Positions 1 through 11,974 of a DNA stretch of 64,000 nt are shown piece after piece. The notes beneath the pieces are model-generated. The model saw nothing but the letters and a program-made list of their open reading frames with translations, was not told the DNA's origin and made no database searches. Made by a program: the position numbers and the translations under genes. How positions within the stretch are numbered: the first letter of the stretch is position 1; every line of letters begins with the position of its first letter. The stretch is from Tagetes erecta (lineage: Eukaryota; Streptophyta; Magnoliopsida; Asterales; Asteraceae): the NCBI GenBank assembly GCA_030867185.1, contig CM061493.1, positions 66,165,804 through 66,229,803 on the forward strand, in the 5' to 3' direction.

Positions 1-2332
1 CGCTAAGCCAGTATGCAACTTGACTCATCGATCTGGAGCTAATCCATGCAAGTCTTCTAGGAATGTCGGGGTATTCAGCTACCACTAGAAATCTTCAATC
101 TTTCGTTCTTTCCCTTCGAACATCAAGTACAACAGGTATCCTTCGCAACCTTGTCAGAGGTACTTGTTTCCTCTAATCTTTAAGATTATCTTCATTGGAT
201 TTTTTTTTTTTTTTGTGGCAGCTGATACTTAATTACTGAATCCCAGTCATTCAGCACCTCGATCTTCAACGACCTTCGTTCATATATTTTATGTATGCCT
301 TATGCTTAGACAACAGTTCATACCTAGAACTATGTCAAATCTTTCTAATTCATATGCAAGAGTTCTAGATAAGCATTCTGCTTATCTACCTTAAGAAAAC
401 AGTTTAACGGAAACTTATATCTTTATTTCTCTGCTTGTTAGCATTTTTTTTTTTTAAATGCACAACTAACTAAATCATTAATTTAGTTAAACATGGAATA
501 ATAGTAAGGAACACAAAATACATATTCACACTAGGACGAATAGTACTTTGACATAAGTGTGATTAACATGGATAAACTTGTAACCATGTTATCATGGCCT
601 ATAGTCTCCTGGGTTCTCATCAGGAAAACTAAAGCATTCATCTTTGCAATGTTAGTGCCCTTATTCTTGCTACCAGGGCTAGCTGTTGTTCTTTTCTTAA
701 AGTTAATACAAGTTTCTATTAACGAGTCCTTGTTGTCTGAACTTGTAACACCTTCAGGCGTGAGCTAAAGAGTCTTTAGTAGAATGCCCTTTTCTACCAT
801 ATCTTTCAAATTCTTGGGCATCAAATCATCCATTATAATTTGTCTTCCTAAACTTGCAACATAGTGGTATATTTTCATTCAAATTCTTTCAACTTGCCTA
901 TCCTACCCATCTTCATCGTTATAACCACTAACATCTTGAGTGGTCTCAATCTCTTTTGAAAAGAGTTTGCAGTTGTCTTCAGAGGTCAGTTTATATCGAA
1001 ATATAGTCATGGCCCTTAGCCCAATTCCTTTTCATTCTTTCACATTTCTTGCCTTCTTCATGAGCGTCTTTAGCAACACCATTAACGAAGTCCGACATCA
1101 TTACGTTAATCTTGACAGTGATATTCTGTCGTGGTTCAGCATCGTTTTCAACTTCTCTTATCTTTCCGATTAGAGGGAGAATAATTTTTTTTTAGAACTT
1201 TAGATGAAATTATCTATAAGCTGAAACTCCAATATGTTCTCCATTTAATCCCTTCTGATAAACTATGATGAGTAGCAATCGTGATCGTCTTGCTGCCTTT
1301 GTCTTTAGCCATTTTACATTTCTAATATCCAAATGGATAATTACCGGTCACGGTCATAACTCTATAATATGTAAAAATAAGTCAAGGCCTCTACCTAGAC
1401 TTCTAGCAATAAGGTACCCTACTAAAGGCTATTATATCAAAGAAAATACATGCCATTCATAAATTAAACAAAATTCAACATAGAGCAGTTAAAAGCAATT
1501 GTCTCTAGTACTTATGACGACTATTCCTCATAGCCTCTACAAGTTTCTCATGCTCACATCTTCTGAAGCATTCACATTCCAAGTAGGGGTCTAAACTTTA
1601 GAGTACAAAAGCTACTTTCTAATAAACACTCTTGATTTCTCTATGTGCAAAAATCAAAGTCTCAAGCTCTTCAAAGAACGGATGTTTAACATTCTCTATT
1701 ATAGCCATGTTTAAGGTGATAAGCCTTATATCTAGAATTCCATCTTGATGTACATTTAGTTTATTCATTCATATTTTATATGACTACAACTACTCAGCCA
1801 CACAAAGAAGTATCAAGTCTAGGCAAAAACATTAATATGCAAAATAGGATCTACTAGGTAACTAGGATACGCATGTAACTGTAAATTCACAATTACGTTG
1901 ATCAAGTGTAATTGTCAATTTACCTCACATGGATATTCTAGTTTTGTCCATCCATGCATCCTAAGGTGGAGTCGTTATGAGAGTCACATCTTTACTCTCT
2001 TAAAGCCTCTAATTCTATATTCTAATTGGTTATAAGCAATACTAAATTTCATTTATAGTTCTATAATCTAATGGATAAAAATCACAAATTTTCAATGTGT
2101 CTAAGCTAACATAAAAGATGGCAAACCAGAACACAATTTTGTAATAGTAAATCCCTAATCACATTAGCTACGTGTGATTAGCCATTTACGCTACTCGTGT
2201 GTCTAGTCATGTGGCTAACTATATTCTTCAAATTTGGCATCAGGCTACTTGGCTAATTTGGCAATCCGCAAAATCTTCTCATTCAGTTTAAGTTCAAACA
2301 CTAACCGCTAGTGTCTAGTTCACTTAAACTAC
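1..2332 (-). mobile_element. Internal part of a degraded Ty3/gypsy-like retroelement
   Basis: This stretch lies directly downstream (minus-strand sense) of a tRNA-Met-type primer-binding site and an LTR, so it should be the leader and gag region of a minus-strand LTR element. No long minus-strand reading frame survives. Short coding-looking pieces remain on the minus strand between about 600 and 1170, broken by stops and shifts. I cannot match them to a named gag. The element is a dead copy or a non-autonomous derivative; it continues beyond the left edge of the window. Confidence 0.45.
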
Positions 2333-2346
2333 GGCTCTGATACCAA
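2333..2346 (-). other. Primer-binding site of the gypsy-like element
   Basis: The minus strand reads TTGGTATCAGAGCC, the standard initiator-tRNA-Met primer site of plant LTR retrotransposons. It sits two bases from the LTR end at 2349, the spacing expected for a 5' LTR followed by its primer site. Confidence 0.8.
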
Positions 2347-2348
2347 CA

Positions 2349-4412
2349 TGTAACACCCCAATTTCGGGGCTGGAAGAACAGTTGGTATTTCACAGTACAT
2401 AGCCGTTTAAACAAAGTACAACGGAAGTCATAAAGGTCCATACCTAAAACTTATAAACAGCTATGCACTAAAAGTCTATCTATGCCAAATTTAAACCTTG
2501 CCAAGTAGTCATCTGATGCTTCCATGACTTGTAACGCCATGTCCTAAATACCGGGGGTCCTTAATGTGCCTGAAATACATGCTAAACCAAGTCAGCTACA
2601 AAGCTGGTGAGTTCATGATAATGACACATAAATCATTTCCAAGAGTATTATTAAATCAATTGTACACAAATCAATTCTGGTTCAAAATGGTTTCCCTACC
2701 AAATAACCTTCGCATAATATATATACACATCTGAGTTTCACCTGTTACACTGCAAATGATTGCATTCAATTATAGACGGTACCGACTATACGTATATATA
2801 TCCCGAGCCATTGTGCTTAATGATTTGTCATTTGTACAATAAATATTAATAATACACAAAAAGTCATTTGAACTCAAAAACATTCTTAAGCATGTATTTC
2901 ACCCCAAAACATTTAAAAAGGGGAGAGTTTGGTCATGAAACTCACATGTGTGAAGCGTGTTAGGAATTCAAAGCCTAGCACGTATCTAAGCAAACATAAC
3001 GGTACTCGTTGATTCCCGCTGGTCCAGCTCAACTCTTGAGCAATCCAACACCGTCTCACAATGGTCAACATTGTGGCGGGTTTACAATCATCATCATTAT
3101 CCTTACTAATTAAGAGCTTCTGGGATGTTAATCTTAGAAATCCCGAGCTTTGACATCATTTCTACAACAGCCTCAATATCACTACAACTTCCCAGAGCAT
3201 CACATTTCGTCTCACTCAACCTACGCCATATGAAAGGCGAACCATCTGGTTTATACTTTTGGGTCGGTTTGCATACGCGAGCCCCCTTAAAAACCGACAT
3301 GTAATGAAAACTAATATATCATTACGTTCGTTTTTCTATTACGAACATTTATCCGGCCTCGGATCATTCGTACATCCTCATCTCAAGCAAGGAACAGCAC
3401 AACTAAGTTTCCTGCTTTCGACGTAGAAGCTGTTACAAACTGTTCACAGACAAAACCATACTTATAGACCTCTGATTGGAATTTCCACCGGTGGATATGT
3501 TCATATATGTCTTAAGACTCTACAATCCAAAAATCGTCACAATCCAACGGTCGGATCTCCGGGAAAGTGATGATCTTCGGGGCTGTGTTTCCAGAGACGG
3601 AAATTCCGATCAGCCACACTATTCGACATAAAAACCGTACCTCTGAGTATGATCTTCATAAACTGAACGGTAGATATTAACATCTATGTGTTAGGAACAA
3701 CATATCCAAATTTCGGATGTATCCAACGGCTAGATCATCCGAAAATCATCCTAGAACCAGCTGTGTTTTTGTTGAACAACACATGCAAACGTGTTTCAGA
3801 ATATTTCGAACATTTTCACAGATTTAAGGATAGATTGAGTCTAAACGGAGCTTACCGTTGCGTTCAGGACGTCGAGAAATGGTTCCGGGTCAAAAATTAC
3901 TTTTCCGGCCGCCGTCGACCGCCGTCGGACCACCACGAACCACCACCGGCCGCCGCCGGACCGCCAACCGACCACCACCAGCCACCACCTCCAGCAGATC
4001 TCTCTCTCTCTAAACACACACTTAGTGTGTGTTGATTTTTTTGAGATTATGAGAAATGAAGGCAAATTGCCTTATTATATATGGCGGGTTTGGACCGGTT
4101 GTTCACACCGCATCAGCCGGCACTGCATCCGAACTCGTTTCTCTTCGTGTTTTATATTTTATTTCTCGAAGATAATAATTAAGAAACATTACAAGTATTC
4201 TCGAAATATTTCTTTCGTCAGATATTACGTATCTGGTGATAAACTGGCTCGGTACGCGTTAATATCGTGTATTTAACACGTTTAACCGTTTTAAGCGTTT
4301 GCTCTCGCCAAACTTCCAGTTTTTATACATTTTACAGGTTCGAATCTTCAGGTGACTCATTTCTATATTTATTTCTAAGTCATAACGCGTCGCTCAGGGT
4401 CGGGGTGTCACA
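2349..4412 (-). mobile_element. Long LTR (about 2.06 kb), gypsy/Tekay-like
   Basis: On the minus strand it begins TGTGACACCCCG at 4412 and ends GGGGTGTTACA at 2349, so the ends form the inverted pair TGTRACACCCC / GGGGTGTYACA. A minus-strand TATA-like block (CCATATATAATAAGG) lies near 4069-4086, about 330 bases inside the start, the expected place for an LTR promoter. A GC-rich, CCACC-rich tract at about 3900-3990 and a short CT/CA repeat near 3990-4035 follow it. The length and the TGTRACACCCC end resemble Tekay/Del-type LTRs; the family name is inference. A polypurine tract adjoins the start and a primer site adjoins the end. Confidence 0.7.
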
Positions 4413-4433
4413 TCCTCTCCCCCTTAAAAGGAT
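4413..4433 (-). other. Polypurine tract of a gypsy-like element
   Basis: The minus strand reads a purine-rich run ending AAGGGGGAGAGGA directly before the LTR start TGTGACACC. This is the classical second-strand primer position upstream of a 3' LTR. Confidence 0.7.
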
Positions 4434-5308
4434 TCCGTCCCGGAATTACATTGATTCGTAATCATGCAATGATATTTCTTCCTCATAGCGCATCTCATGT
4501 CCAACATGAAGTTAGAATCATGCTTAGCACTCCATTTATTCTTGACAATAGAAACGCACCTTCTTAATCTCATAACTTGCCTTTTGAATATCTTGATCGA
4601 CTTCTTAACGATACTCAATCGGCTGCCCACCTAGATTTCATCAGGTGGAGACCTTAATGTCTCCTCGGACAAACATATCTTCAATAATCTACATACTTAT
4701 CTTAACTCATCGGAGAGTTGTATCATGTAGGTCATCATGCTTACCCTTATCCAATATAGTTCGTCCTTAATTATAATTTCTAAAGACCTTTGTAATTTAC
4801 TTGTATAACTTTATCTTGCGATCCCGAGTCGCCTTGTAGCATTTCACATATATCTATACTTTATTGGTCATGTTCAAGACCAATTTAAGATCTGAAAATA
4901 AGTCCTATAATTATTTTCATGTATTACCTAAAAAGAAATAACATTTAGGCCGTCTTGCGCGTTCCCTTTTAAACTCGTCGAACTAGGTCAAAACAATGTT
5001 TTAGCGATAACTTAGGTAGGTGGCGGTACCGCGGCGTGGAGGACATTAGGTGGCGGTACCGCCACCTGCTTATTTTAACAGAAACTTCCGCAACTTGTTT
5101 CGTCTCTCATTTTCAGCTCGTAACTCCGTTTCACGTCCGGTTTTTTCCTACGTTCTTCTTTTCTCGCTCTCTTTTCAACCCTTCATAAACTTGGGACCTA
5201 CAAAACACAAATGAATCACTAGTAGATAAAACTTAAAGAAAACTAATTGAAAAGACTCGAAAAAGGGTATAAACTCTACACGGGATAAACGTATAATTTG
5301 CGCTATAT
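4434..5308 (-). mobile_element. 3' internal remnant of a gypsy-like element
   Basis: The region continues upstream (minus sense) of the polypurine tract and has no long reading frame. A short direct repeat, AGGTGGCGGTACCGC, occurs twice around 5015-5060. It ends abruptly at the broken copia sequence near 5309. I see no chromodomain, integrase or reverse transcriptase here. Confidence 0.4.
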
Positions 5309-8300
5309 CAACTGCTTTGAAAACCCAACGAGATGATGAATGATGAGAACTTTGAGAACCAAGCTCGTGGTGCTTGTTTTAACCCATATAATGATTTCTT
5401 TAGACGACACACATGATTCGGAAAGCTGGTGTTGACGAATCCTGCAGGTTGATTCATGTAAACTGTTTCTTCTAGATTTCCATGAAGAAACGCATTTTTG
5501 ACGTCCAATTGGTGAACCGGCCATGAGTGTGATACTGCTAATGATAAAACTGTTCGAATAGTTGCCGGTTTAACCACCGGACTGAAGGTTTCCATGCAAT
5601 CAATGCCGATGGTTTGAGATTTGCCGTTGCAAACAAGGCGGGCTTTGTAGCGATCTAATGTACCATCGGATTTAAATTTGTGTCGGAACAACCACATTGA
5701 TCGGATTACCAGGCTGTTCGGAGGTCTCGGTACAAGTTCCCAAGTGTTATTAACCTGCAAGGCACTAAATTCATCGTTCATGGCACGAAGCCAGTTAGGA
5801 TCTGATAATGCTTTATTATAATTAGTGGGGATAGGTGATATATTAGAGGTTGTGGCCAAATTATATTTGGGGTTTGGTTTGACAACACCGGTTTTCACTC
5901 GAGTTTGCATGGGATGAGCATTGGACGTATGGGGTTGGGTGATGTGGTCAGCGGCTTGGGTAGGGTGTGGAGTAGTTGGTGAGGAGTTGACAGTTGGGCT
6001 TGATGGTTGGGTGGGATCTGTTGGACCGTGAAGGGAGGTGGTGGAGTTGGACGAGTTGTTTGGAGAGGGTGGGCCTGGATGCGGATTGGGGCTGTTGGGT
6101 GTAAGTGTGGTGGGGGGTGGTGTATGTACTGTTGGAGTGGATTGGTGAGCAGGTGGTTGGAAGGAATAATGAAAGTTAATGGGAAGTGGGTCATCTAAAA
6201 AATTGTAGGTTGTAATGGGGAGGGGTTCGTTAAATGGAAATTGGTGTTCATCAAAGACCACATGACGAGAGAGGTGAACCCGACCGGACGTAGGATCATA
6301 GCACCGATAGCCACGGAAGTCAGCCGGGTATCCTAAAGCAGGGGTTTGGAAGTGGAGTTTTTTTGTAGGAAGGATGTTATGAAGGTAGGTTGCAGTGTGA
6401 AGAACTTCCACCCAAAATGTGGATGGAAGATGGGCATGCAACAAAAGGGCGCGAATTATGTCATTTATCCGACGGATCATTCTTTCGGATTTCCCGTTTT
6501 GTTGCGATGTTTGGGGGCATGAAAATCGAAATTGGAGACCATGTTTGTTTGCAAAGTTTTTGAACTGGTTGTTATCAAATTCGCCCCCAAGGTCACATTG
6601 GAAAGTTTTAATGGTCGAGTTAAATTGGGTGTGAATTAGTTTGTGGAATTTGGTAAAAGTAGCAAATGTGTCAGATTTAAACTTTAAAGGATACACCCAC
6701 ACATAATTTGTAAAATTATCTATTAAAACCATATAATACTTATAACTGGAATTGCTCAAAATAGGAGATGTCCAAAGATCACAGTGAATAATATCAAAGG
6801 GTTTAAAAGTGCAAGAAACGGAGTCAACAAAAGGTAACCGTTTGCTATTGGATATTTGACATGAATGACAAATCGAGTTTCCAACAGCTTTATTACAATT
6901 ACGAAAAAGATAACGACTAAGATAACTAAACACATTTGATCCAGGGTGTCCAAGACGATCATGCCACGGTGTGGGTGTTGTAGACGATAGCAGCGAATAT
7001 TCAGGTGGAGTGAACGGGTAGAGGTCTCCGGTGCTATTGTGACGGGAAAGGTGGCGTCCATCCTTGAGATCCTTCAAAGAAAAACCAAAAGGGTCAAAAG
7101 CAACTATGACTTGATTGTCGGTTGAAAATTTTCTTACGGACAATAGGTCTTTGATGACACTCGGGGCGTGAAGGATTTGGTTTAATTTGTAAGTTTTGTT
7201 TGGGAGTTTATAATAACCATTACCAGATCCTTGAATTGGTAATCGTTGGCCATTTCCGACAAAAATAGGACTTGTAGGTAATAAACAAGGGGACGATATT
7301 TTACCTGGATCAGCAGTGATGTGAAGGATGCTCCAGTGTCCATGTGCCACTGCGGATCAGTGTAGTTCAACTGCAAGTTGGATAAGGCAGCACCAATGTC
7401 ACTGTGATTGAGGGCATTATTTCCTGTATTAAATCCAGGTGGGCTTTGAGTCATTTGGTTGTGAGTGTGAAGATGGGCCTGATAGGGTTGGGATGGGTAT
7501 GGACTCGGTGGAGGAGCCCATTGTTGTGAGTGTTGATATAGAGACCCATTAAAACTTTGTGGAAAATTTGGAGATGGCCCATTTGAATTAGAAAATTGCC
7601 CCCATTGCTGCCCTCGTCCCTGATGACCTTGGTATCTGCCGCCACCTCTTCCACCATTTCCAGAATTCCGACCACCTCTGGCGGTCGCCCCACGACCACG
7701 AGCAGCTTTTACTGGATCATAGTTATTACCTTTGTAGCCGTTGGGATAAGGCGAACAAACCTGTTCATGTGCGGGTTGATTGTGCCGTTGTTGACGATCA
7801 CCACCTGATGGTTGTTAAGCGTGCAACAACACAGTGTTTCGTTCCTGGCCGGTTCTACTTTCCTGTCGTTGTTGCTCGGACTCCACCATGTCACGAGCTT
7901 CTTCCCAAGTGGGTTGACTTTGGTTAATTAAAGCACCGACGGTGTCGTATTCGTTGGGCAGTCCACGGACCATTTGAATGACCAACCTGCTTTCTGAAAC
8001 CGGTTGATCAACGTCAGCGAGTTGTCCGGCCAGATCTTTAAGAGTTTGACAGTAATCGTTGAAAGAAGCACATGAAGACAATTTTGTGTTGACAAATTTT
8101 TCTTCCAAAGTGGCAGCCCGGGCATGCTTATTGTTGATGAATATCTGTTGGACACGAAGCCAAGCCTCCCAGGCAGTGGTGACCTCTTCCAAGATGCGTT
8201 CCATGATGTCATCAGAGACGGAGTTGTAAATCCACTGAACTATTAATGCGTCCAGTCCAACCCATGTGGGGTATTCGGGATCAGATTCGAGTGGTGGTTT

Positions 8301-8501
8301 GGTGTCGTCGATGTGGTGTAGGACCTTGAACGCACGAACATGATGACGGAATAGCTTGACCCATGTTGAGTATGAAACCTTTTTGCCATCTAGAGTTCGA
8401 ACTTTGGTGGTAATATTGACAGAATAGGCCGGGTGGAGGTGTTTGGTATCAACAGTGGTATTGTTTTGGGAGGAAGATGCTCCGTTGTCATCTCCAGCCA
8501 T
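5309..8501 (-). pseudogene. Broken Ty1/copia polyprotein, truncated inside RT
   Basis: Read on the minus strand from 8501, a copia Gag starts MAGDDNGASSS and runs to a premature TAA at about 7815-7817, where the next codons continue the same frame (a CAA-to-TAA change would explain it). The frame then carries a Gly/Arg-rich tail and the protease motif WHMDTGAS near 7350. A one-base shift near 7325-7330 moves the rest of pol to another frame. Integrase follows: an HHCC-like zinc region (WHDRLGHP...CHSC), then D in IIHCDLWTS, D in QCDLGGEFD and E in QNGKSERM. About 40 residues are missing in frame between QTPAL and GYPADF. RT starts normally (RYKARLVCNGKS, QLDVKNAFLHG, SLYGLKQAPRAW) and stops after LGFQSS, before the YVDD catalytic box. 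RNase H and the 3' LTR are absent. The copy cannot encode its own transposition. Confidence 0.88.
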
Positions 8502-8539
8502 ATTGTGAGAAAAGAAAAAAAATAGGGTTAGGGTTTATT

Positions 8540-8553
8540 GGCTCTGATTACCA
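8540..8553 (-). other. Altered primer-binding site of the broken copia element
   Basis: The minus strand reads TGGTAATCAGAGCC, the tRNA-Met primer site with one extra base. It lies between the LTR end at 8554 and the gag start at 8501. Confidence 0.6.
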
Positions 8554-8819
8554 TGAAAGATAATGTAATTGTTTTTATTGATCTCCATCATAAACATTTG
8601 ACCCTATATATAAAATTGCTGAACATCAATTTAGCCTTAAACTTAGGAACTAATCAATACTTAATCAAATACAAATATAGATAGATATGTTCCGTTAATA
8701 GTATTGGGAAAATACTGCACATCAAATAAACTCCAAAAACAAACCTAAATAGACCTAAATCACATACCGTAAACATAGTCGCGACTTTCCCTAAATAAAG
8801 GGAAAACAAGCCCATTACA
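8554..8819 (-). mobile_element. Probable 5' LTR of the broken copia element
   Basis: Minus sense: a TG start (TGTAATGGGC at 8819), a TATATATAGGG promoter-like box near 8605-8615, an AATAAA signal near 8575, and the end TTATCTTTCA at 8554, next to the primer site. The outer boundary at 8819 is the least certain point, because the partner LTR is lost and no target duplication can be checked. Confidence 0.5.
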
Positions 8820-8854
8820 TTTGATCCCCTGCTAGTTTCTTGTCACATTCAAAA

Positions 8855-9341
8855 CTAGGCTATAAACGAACTGACCTGAATGAGGCTATGTTAATGTTCA
8901 TTTGTTAAGTTATTAGCGAACTAACGAATGTTTCACGAACACATAACCAAACAAATGTTTATGTTTGTGTTTGTTTGCTAAGAAATTTAAGACGTTTATG
9001 TTTGTTTGTCAAATTTGTAAATGAGCTCAATTAAACACATATGAACACTGACATATATTAGCTTAAAATTACATAAAATCATTGTTAATACAAAACATAT
9101 ATAACAATGCTAAAGTACTTAGAAAGTTATCATAACAAATTAACAATAGTTATCCAAAAATAAACAAATGTTCACAATCATGAATGAACGCACACGGTCC
9201 GTGTTCATGTTTGTTTGTTTATCTTAACAAACAAAACCTCTTGTTTATGTTTGTTTTTTATTTAACAAACGAACATAATTAAATTAACTTTCCACCGAAT
9301 AATTTATACAGTTCACCGAACATTTGGTTCGTTAAAGCCCT
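8855..9341. mobile_element. Short inverted-repeat DNA element (hAT-like MITE)
   Basis: The ends are imperfect inverted repeats: GGCTATAAACGAAC near the left end and GTTCGTTAAAGCC near the right. The same 8-bp word, ATTCAAAA, stands directly outside both ends (8847-8854 and 9342-9349), the target-duplication length of hAT transposons. The interior is AT-rich with many TTTGTTTG runs on both strands and has no coding potential. Confidence 0.55.
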
Positions 9342-9832
9342 ATTCAAAAACCCATAAATTAAACATGCTTAACCAACCAAAGTGTAGACCCGTGACCCAC
9401 TTGATTCATTACACTGGTGACCCATATACAATCGATTAAAACCAAAATGACAAATGATATAAAAATCCGAGAAAATTCTTAAAATGTCTCCTTTATTCTA
9501 TTGGGTTAGATTTGTACAAAGTCTTTGATTTTTGGCTTATTCCTTTTAAGGTCCTATTTTAGTGTTTATAGATGACGAAAATACTTTTCTCTATAAGTTA
9601 AATTAACCATTTGTAATTATTATCTTTTTTTTGTCCAGTCCTTTTCTCTATAAGTAAAATTATTGCTTTCCAATATACAGATGCCCTTCAACGTTAATAG
9701 TATGGTGACGGGTTTATATGGAAATTTAGAAGAAAAGGACAGTTTCAAATGTTAATTTATAAATCTTTTTAATGAGCAATAATTCTAGTTTTTATGAGTA
9801 ATTGAATAAATAGTCGTTGTTTATTAGTTAGT
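9342..9832. other. Gene-free AT-rich spacer
   Basis: No coding region is seen. A word around 9515-9560 (TTTTTGGCTTATTC and flanks) recurs near 16440-16470, so part of this spacer is a dispersed repeat. Nothing else is recognisable. Confidence 0.4.
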
Positions 9833-10243
9833 AATTGAATTTTATTAATCCTAACTTTCACCTATTAGTTATTATTTTATAACTTTACTATCGACCAATA
9901 TTAATCTCAACTTTCAGTTAACTGACCACCATTAAGCATTTCGTTACCCTTGACTAAATCCGTCTAAAATTAAGACGTGATTTTCATGTGGCAACTGACA
10001 TGTTTTTGTTTAATTCTTCTTCCTAACCATTTATATATACCATACTTCAAAAAATTTGAAGCCCTAAAAAACATATTAGTTGCCACGTGGATGTCACATC
10101 AACAATTTTAGACGGAGTTAGTCAAAAGTAAAGGAAGACTCAATGTGGTTACTTAAGTGAAAGTTTGGGTTGATAATGACCAATAGTAAAGTTAGAACTA
10201 ATACTGATCAATAGGTAAAAGTTAAGATTAATAAAATTCAATT
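9833..10243. mobile_element. Foldback/MITE element with long inverted arms
   Basis: The left arm starts AATTGAATTTTATTAATC and the right arm ends GATTAATAAAATTCAATT, its reverse complement. The similarity runs inward for roughly 170 bases on each side, including GTTGCCACGTGG-like and CCGTCTAAAATT words, leaving a short loop. There is no coding capacity. No clear target duplication was found, so the superfamily is not assigned. Confidence 0.6.
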
Positions 10244-10699
10244 TCCCTTATAAAAATAAAAAGATATTTGTACACAACTACCTACCGAATTTAAACATTT
10301 AATCTCTATTATAATGTAGAAAATTATTTTTTATTCATCACTTCTCTTCTTTGAATGTCAATTGACACATATGAATATTTAATAATGTTAAAATATGTTG
10401 GTATATCTACTACGCTAGACACCCTTCATGTATTACATGTACCACTGAATGAAAATATTATATAAATAATTTGTTACTATAAAAAGATACGAGTGAATTA
10501 ATGAAAATCAATTTACTATTCATAAGTTGATTAAATAAAATAAAATAAAAATAAGGCTGATTGTGGTAATAATACTTGTCATCATGCTAAAAGCGCCGAC
10601 CCCCAATTTTTTAAATAAAAAAATCGGCGTCCATGACGCATAATGGGCTGAAGCCCAAAAAATTATGGTTAAAATAAAATTTTAAATACAATAAACTCT

Positions 10700-11170
10700 A
10701 GAATATATTGAAGTTGGAGACTATTGCACTCGAACCTAAGAGGCTTGTATCCCATAAGAGACTAGTGCAGTTAACAAGAAAAACTAACCTTGTAAATCAC
10801 ATTTTAGACGTTGAGATTATTGTACGCGAACCTAAGGGGCTTTTACCCATAGTGCATTTAACGTGAAAAAGTACAAAAATTTACATTTTTATTAATAAAT
10901 CGGGTTTAAGCCCTTTATAAGTAGAGCCTTGAGCATCTTGTCCAAACTTTAGGCTTTAAGACTATTGTACACGAACCTAGTAGGCTTTTAGCCCTTAGTG
11001 CAATTAACGAGAAAACAAAATAACATTTTTTATTAATAAATAGGCTTTAAGTTCTTAGTAAGTACAAATAAAAGTCTTGAGCCTTTTGTTCAAACTTTAA
11101 GCGTTGAGACTATTGTACGTGAACCTAGGAAACATTTATCCCATAGTGCATTTAACGAGAAAAAGTACGG
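10700..11170. repeat. Degenerate direct-repeat block, four units
   Basis: The phrase (G)TTGAGACTATTGTACGNGAACCTA, then a GGCTTTTANCCCATAGTGCA-like stretch and a TTAACGAGAAAA phrase, recurs with first copies near 10713, 10810, 10954 and 11103. The spacings are about 97, 144 and 149 bases. No reading frame runs through it. Function unknown; it may be part of an older element. Confidence 0.5.
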
Positions 11171-11286
11171 AGCTCGTAGCCCGTTTTACACTTTTTTAGA
11201 CAAAAAGAGGCGTTAGCGCATTTTAAAATAGGCAGGATCCCATACTCAAATTAACAAGTATTTAAAACTTATAAACACCCTTAAAC

Positions 11287-11966
11287 TAGGGGTGAGCAAG
11301 AAACCGAAAAAACCAATCCGAAACCGAAAAACCAAAACCAAAAAACCGAACCCAAATAAAAACCGTGGGTTTTGGGTTTAATTTATAAAAAAAAACCGAA
11401 CTTTTGGGTTGGGTTTGGGTTTTGTTAAAAAACCGATCCGTAAAAACCGAACCGACCTAATAATGTTTATGTGTATGCTAAATTTCATATATGTAAGTCC
11501 CATGACCTATGTTATGTAAAAGCATATATTGTAATACATTATTATATGATCATGTTACATTTTATCTATGATTTATTGGTGGTTTTTTGTCGAAGTAAGA
11601 GAACATTCAAAATTTTGTTTATGGTTATTGTTTTTTGAGTAAATTTTCTTTTGAAATGTGGTTGATTTTTAATGTTTAAACTTATGGAAACATAAATTTA
11701 AACTTTGGTATTATAACATGTTTTCTTGAATCATTAGAGTTGTGTTTATAACTTGTATTTAGTACTAAAAAACAATAAATTTAAAGCCAAGTTGAAAAAA
11801 TCGAAAAAACCGAACTCAAACCCAAACCCAAACCCAGTCCGCAAACCCAAAACCCAAAACTGAAAAACCCAAAACCCATGGGTTTTTAAAACACAAAAAC
11901 CGAATTTTTGGGTTTAGGTTCGGATTGAGTCAAAAATCGATCCAAACCGACTCATGCACACCCCTA
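11287..11966. mobile_element. Non-autonomous hAT transposon (680 bp)
   Basis: The termini are TAGGGGTGAGCA and TGCACACCCCTA, matching in 11 of 12 positions as inverted repeats and having the usual hAT form. The 8-bp word CCTTAAAC is present as a perfect duplication directly outside both ends (11279-11286 and 11967-11974). Sub-terminal regions are rich in AACCGAAAAACC-type repeats in opposite orientations. There is no transposase reading frame. Confidence 0.88.
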
Positions 11967-11974
11967 CCTTAAAC

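Noticed and set aside
3106..3300. 64-codon minus-strand frame inside the gypsy LTR (KPTQKYKPDGSPFIWRR...)
   Set aside because: No domain recognised, short, and lies in LTR sequence; could be chance.
3688..4035. 115-codon plus-strand frame with Pro/His-rich end
   Set aside because: The composition follows the GC-rich CCACC repeat of the LTR; the opposite strand is the transcribed one.
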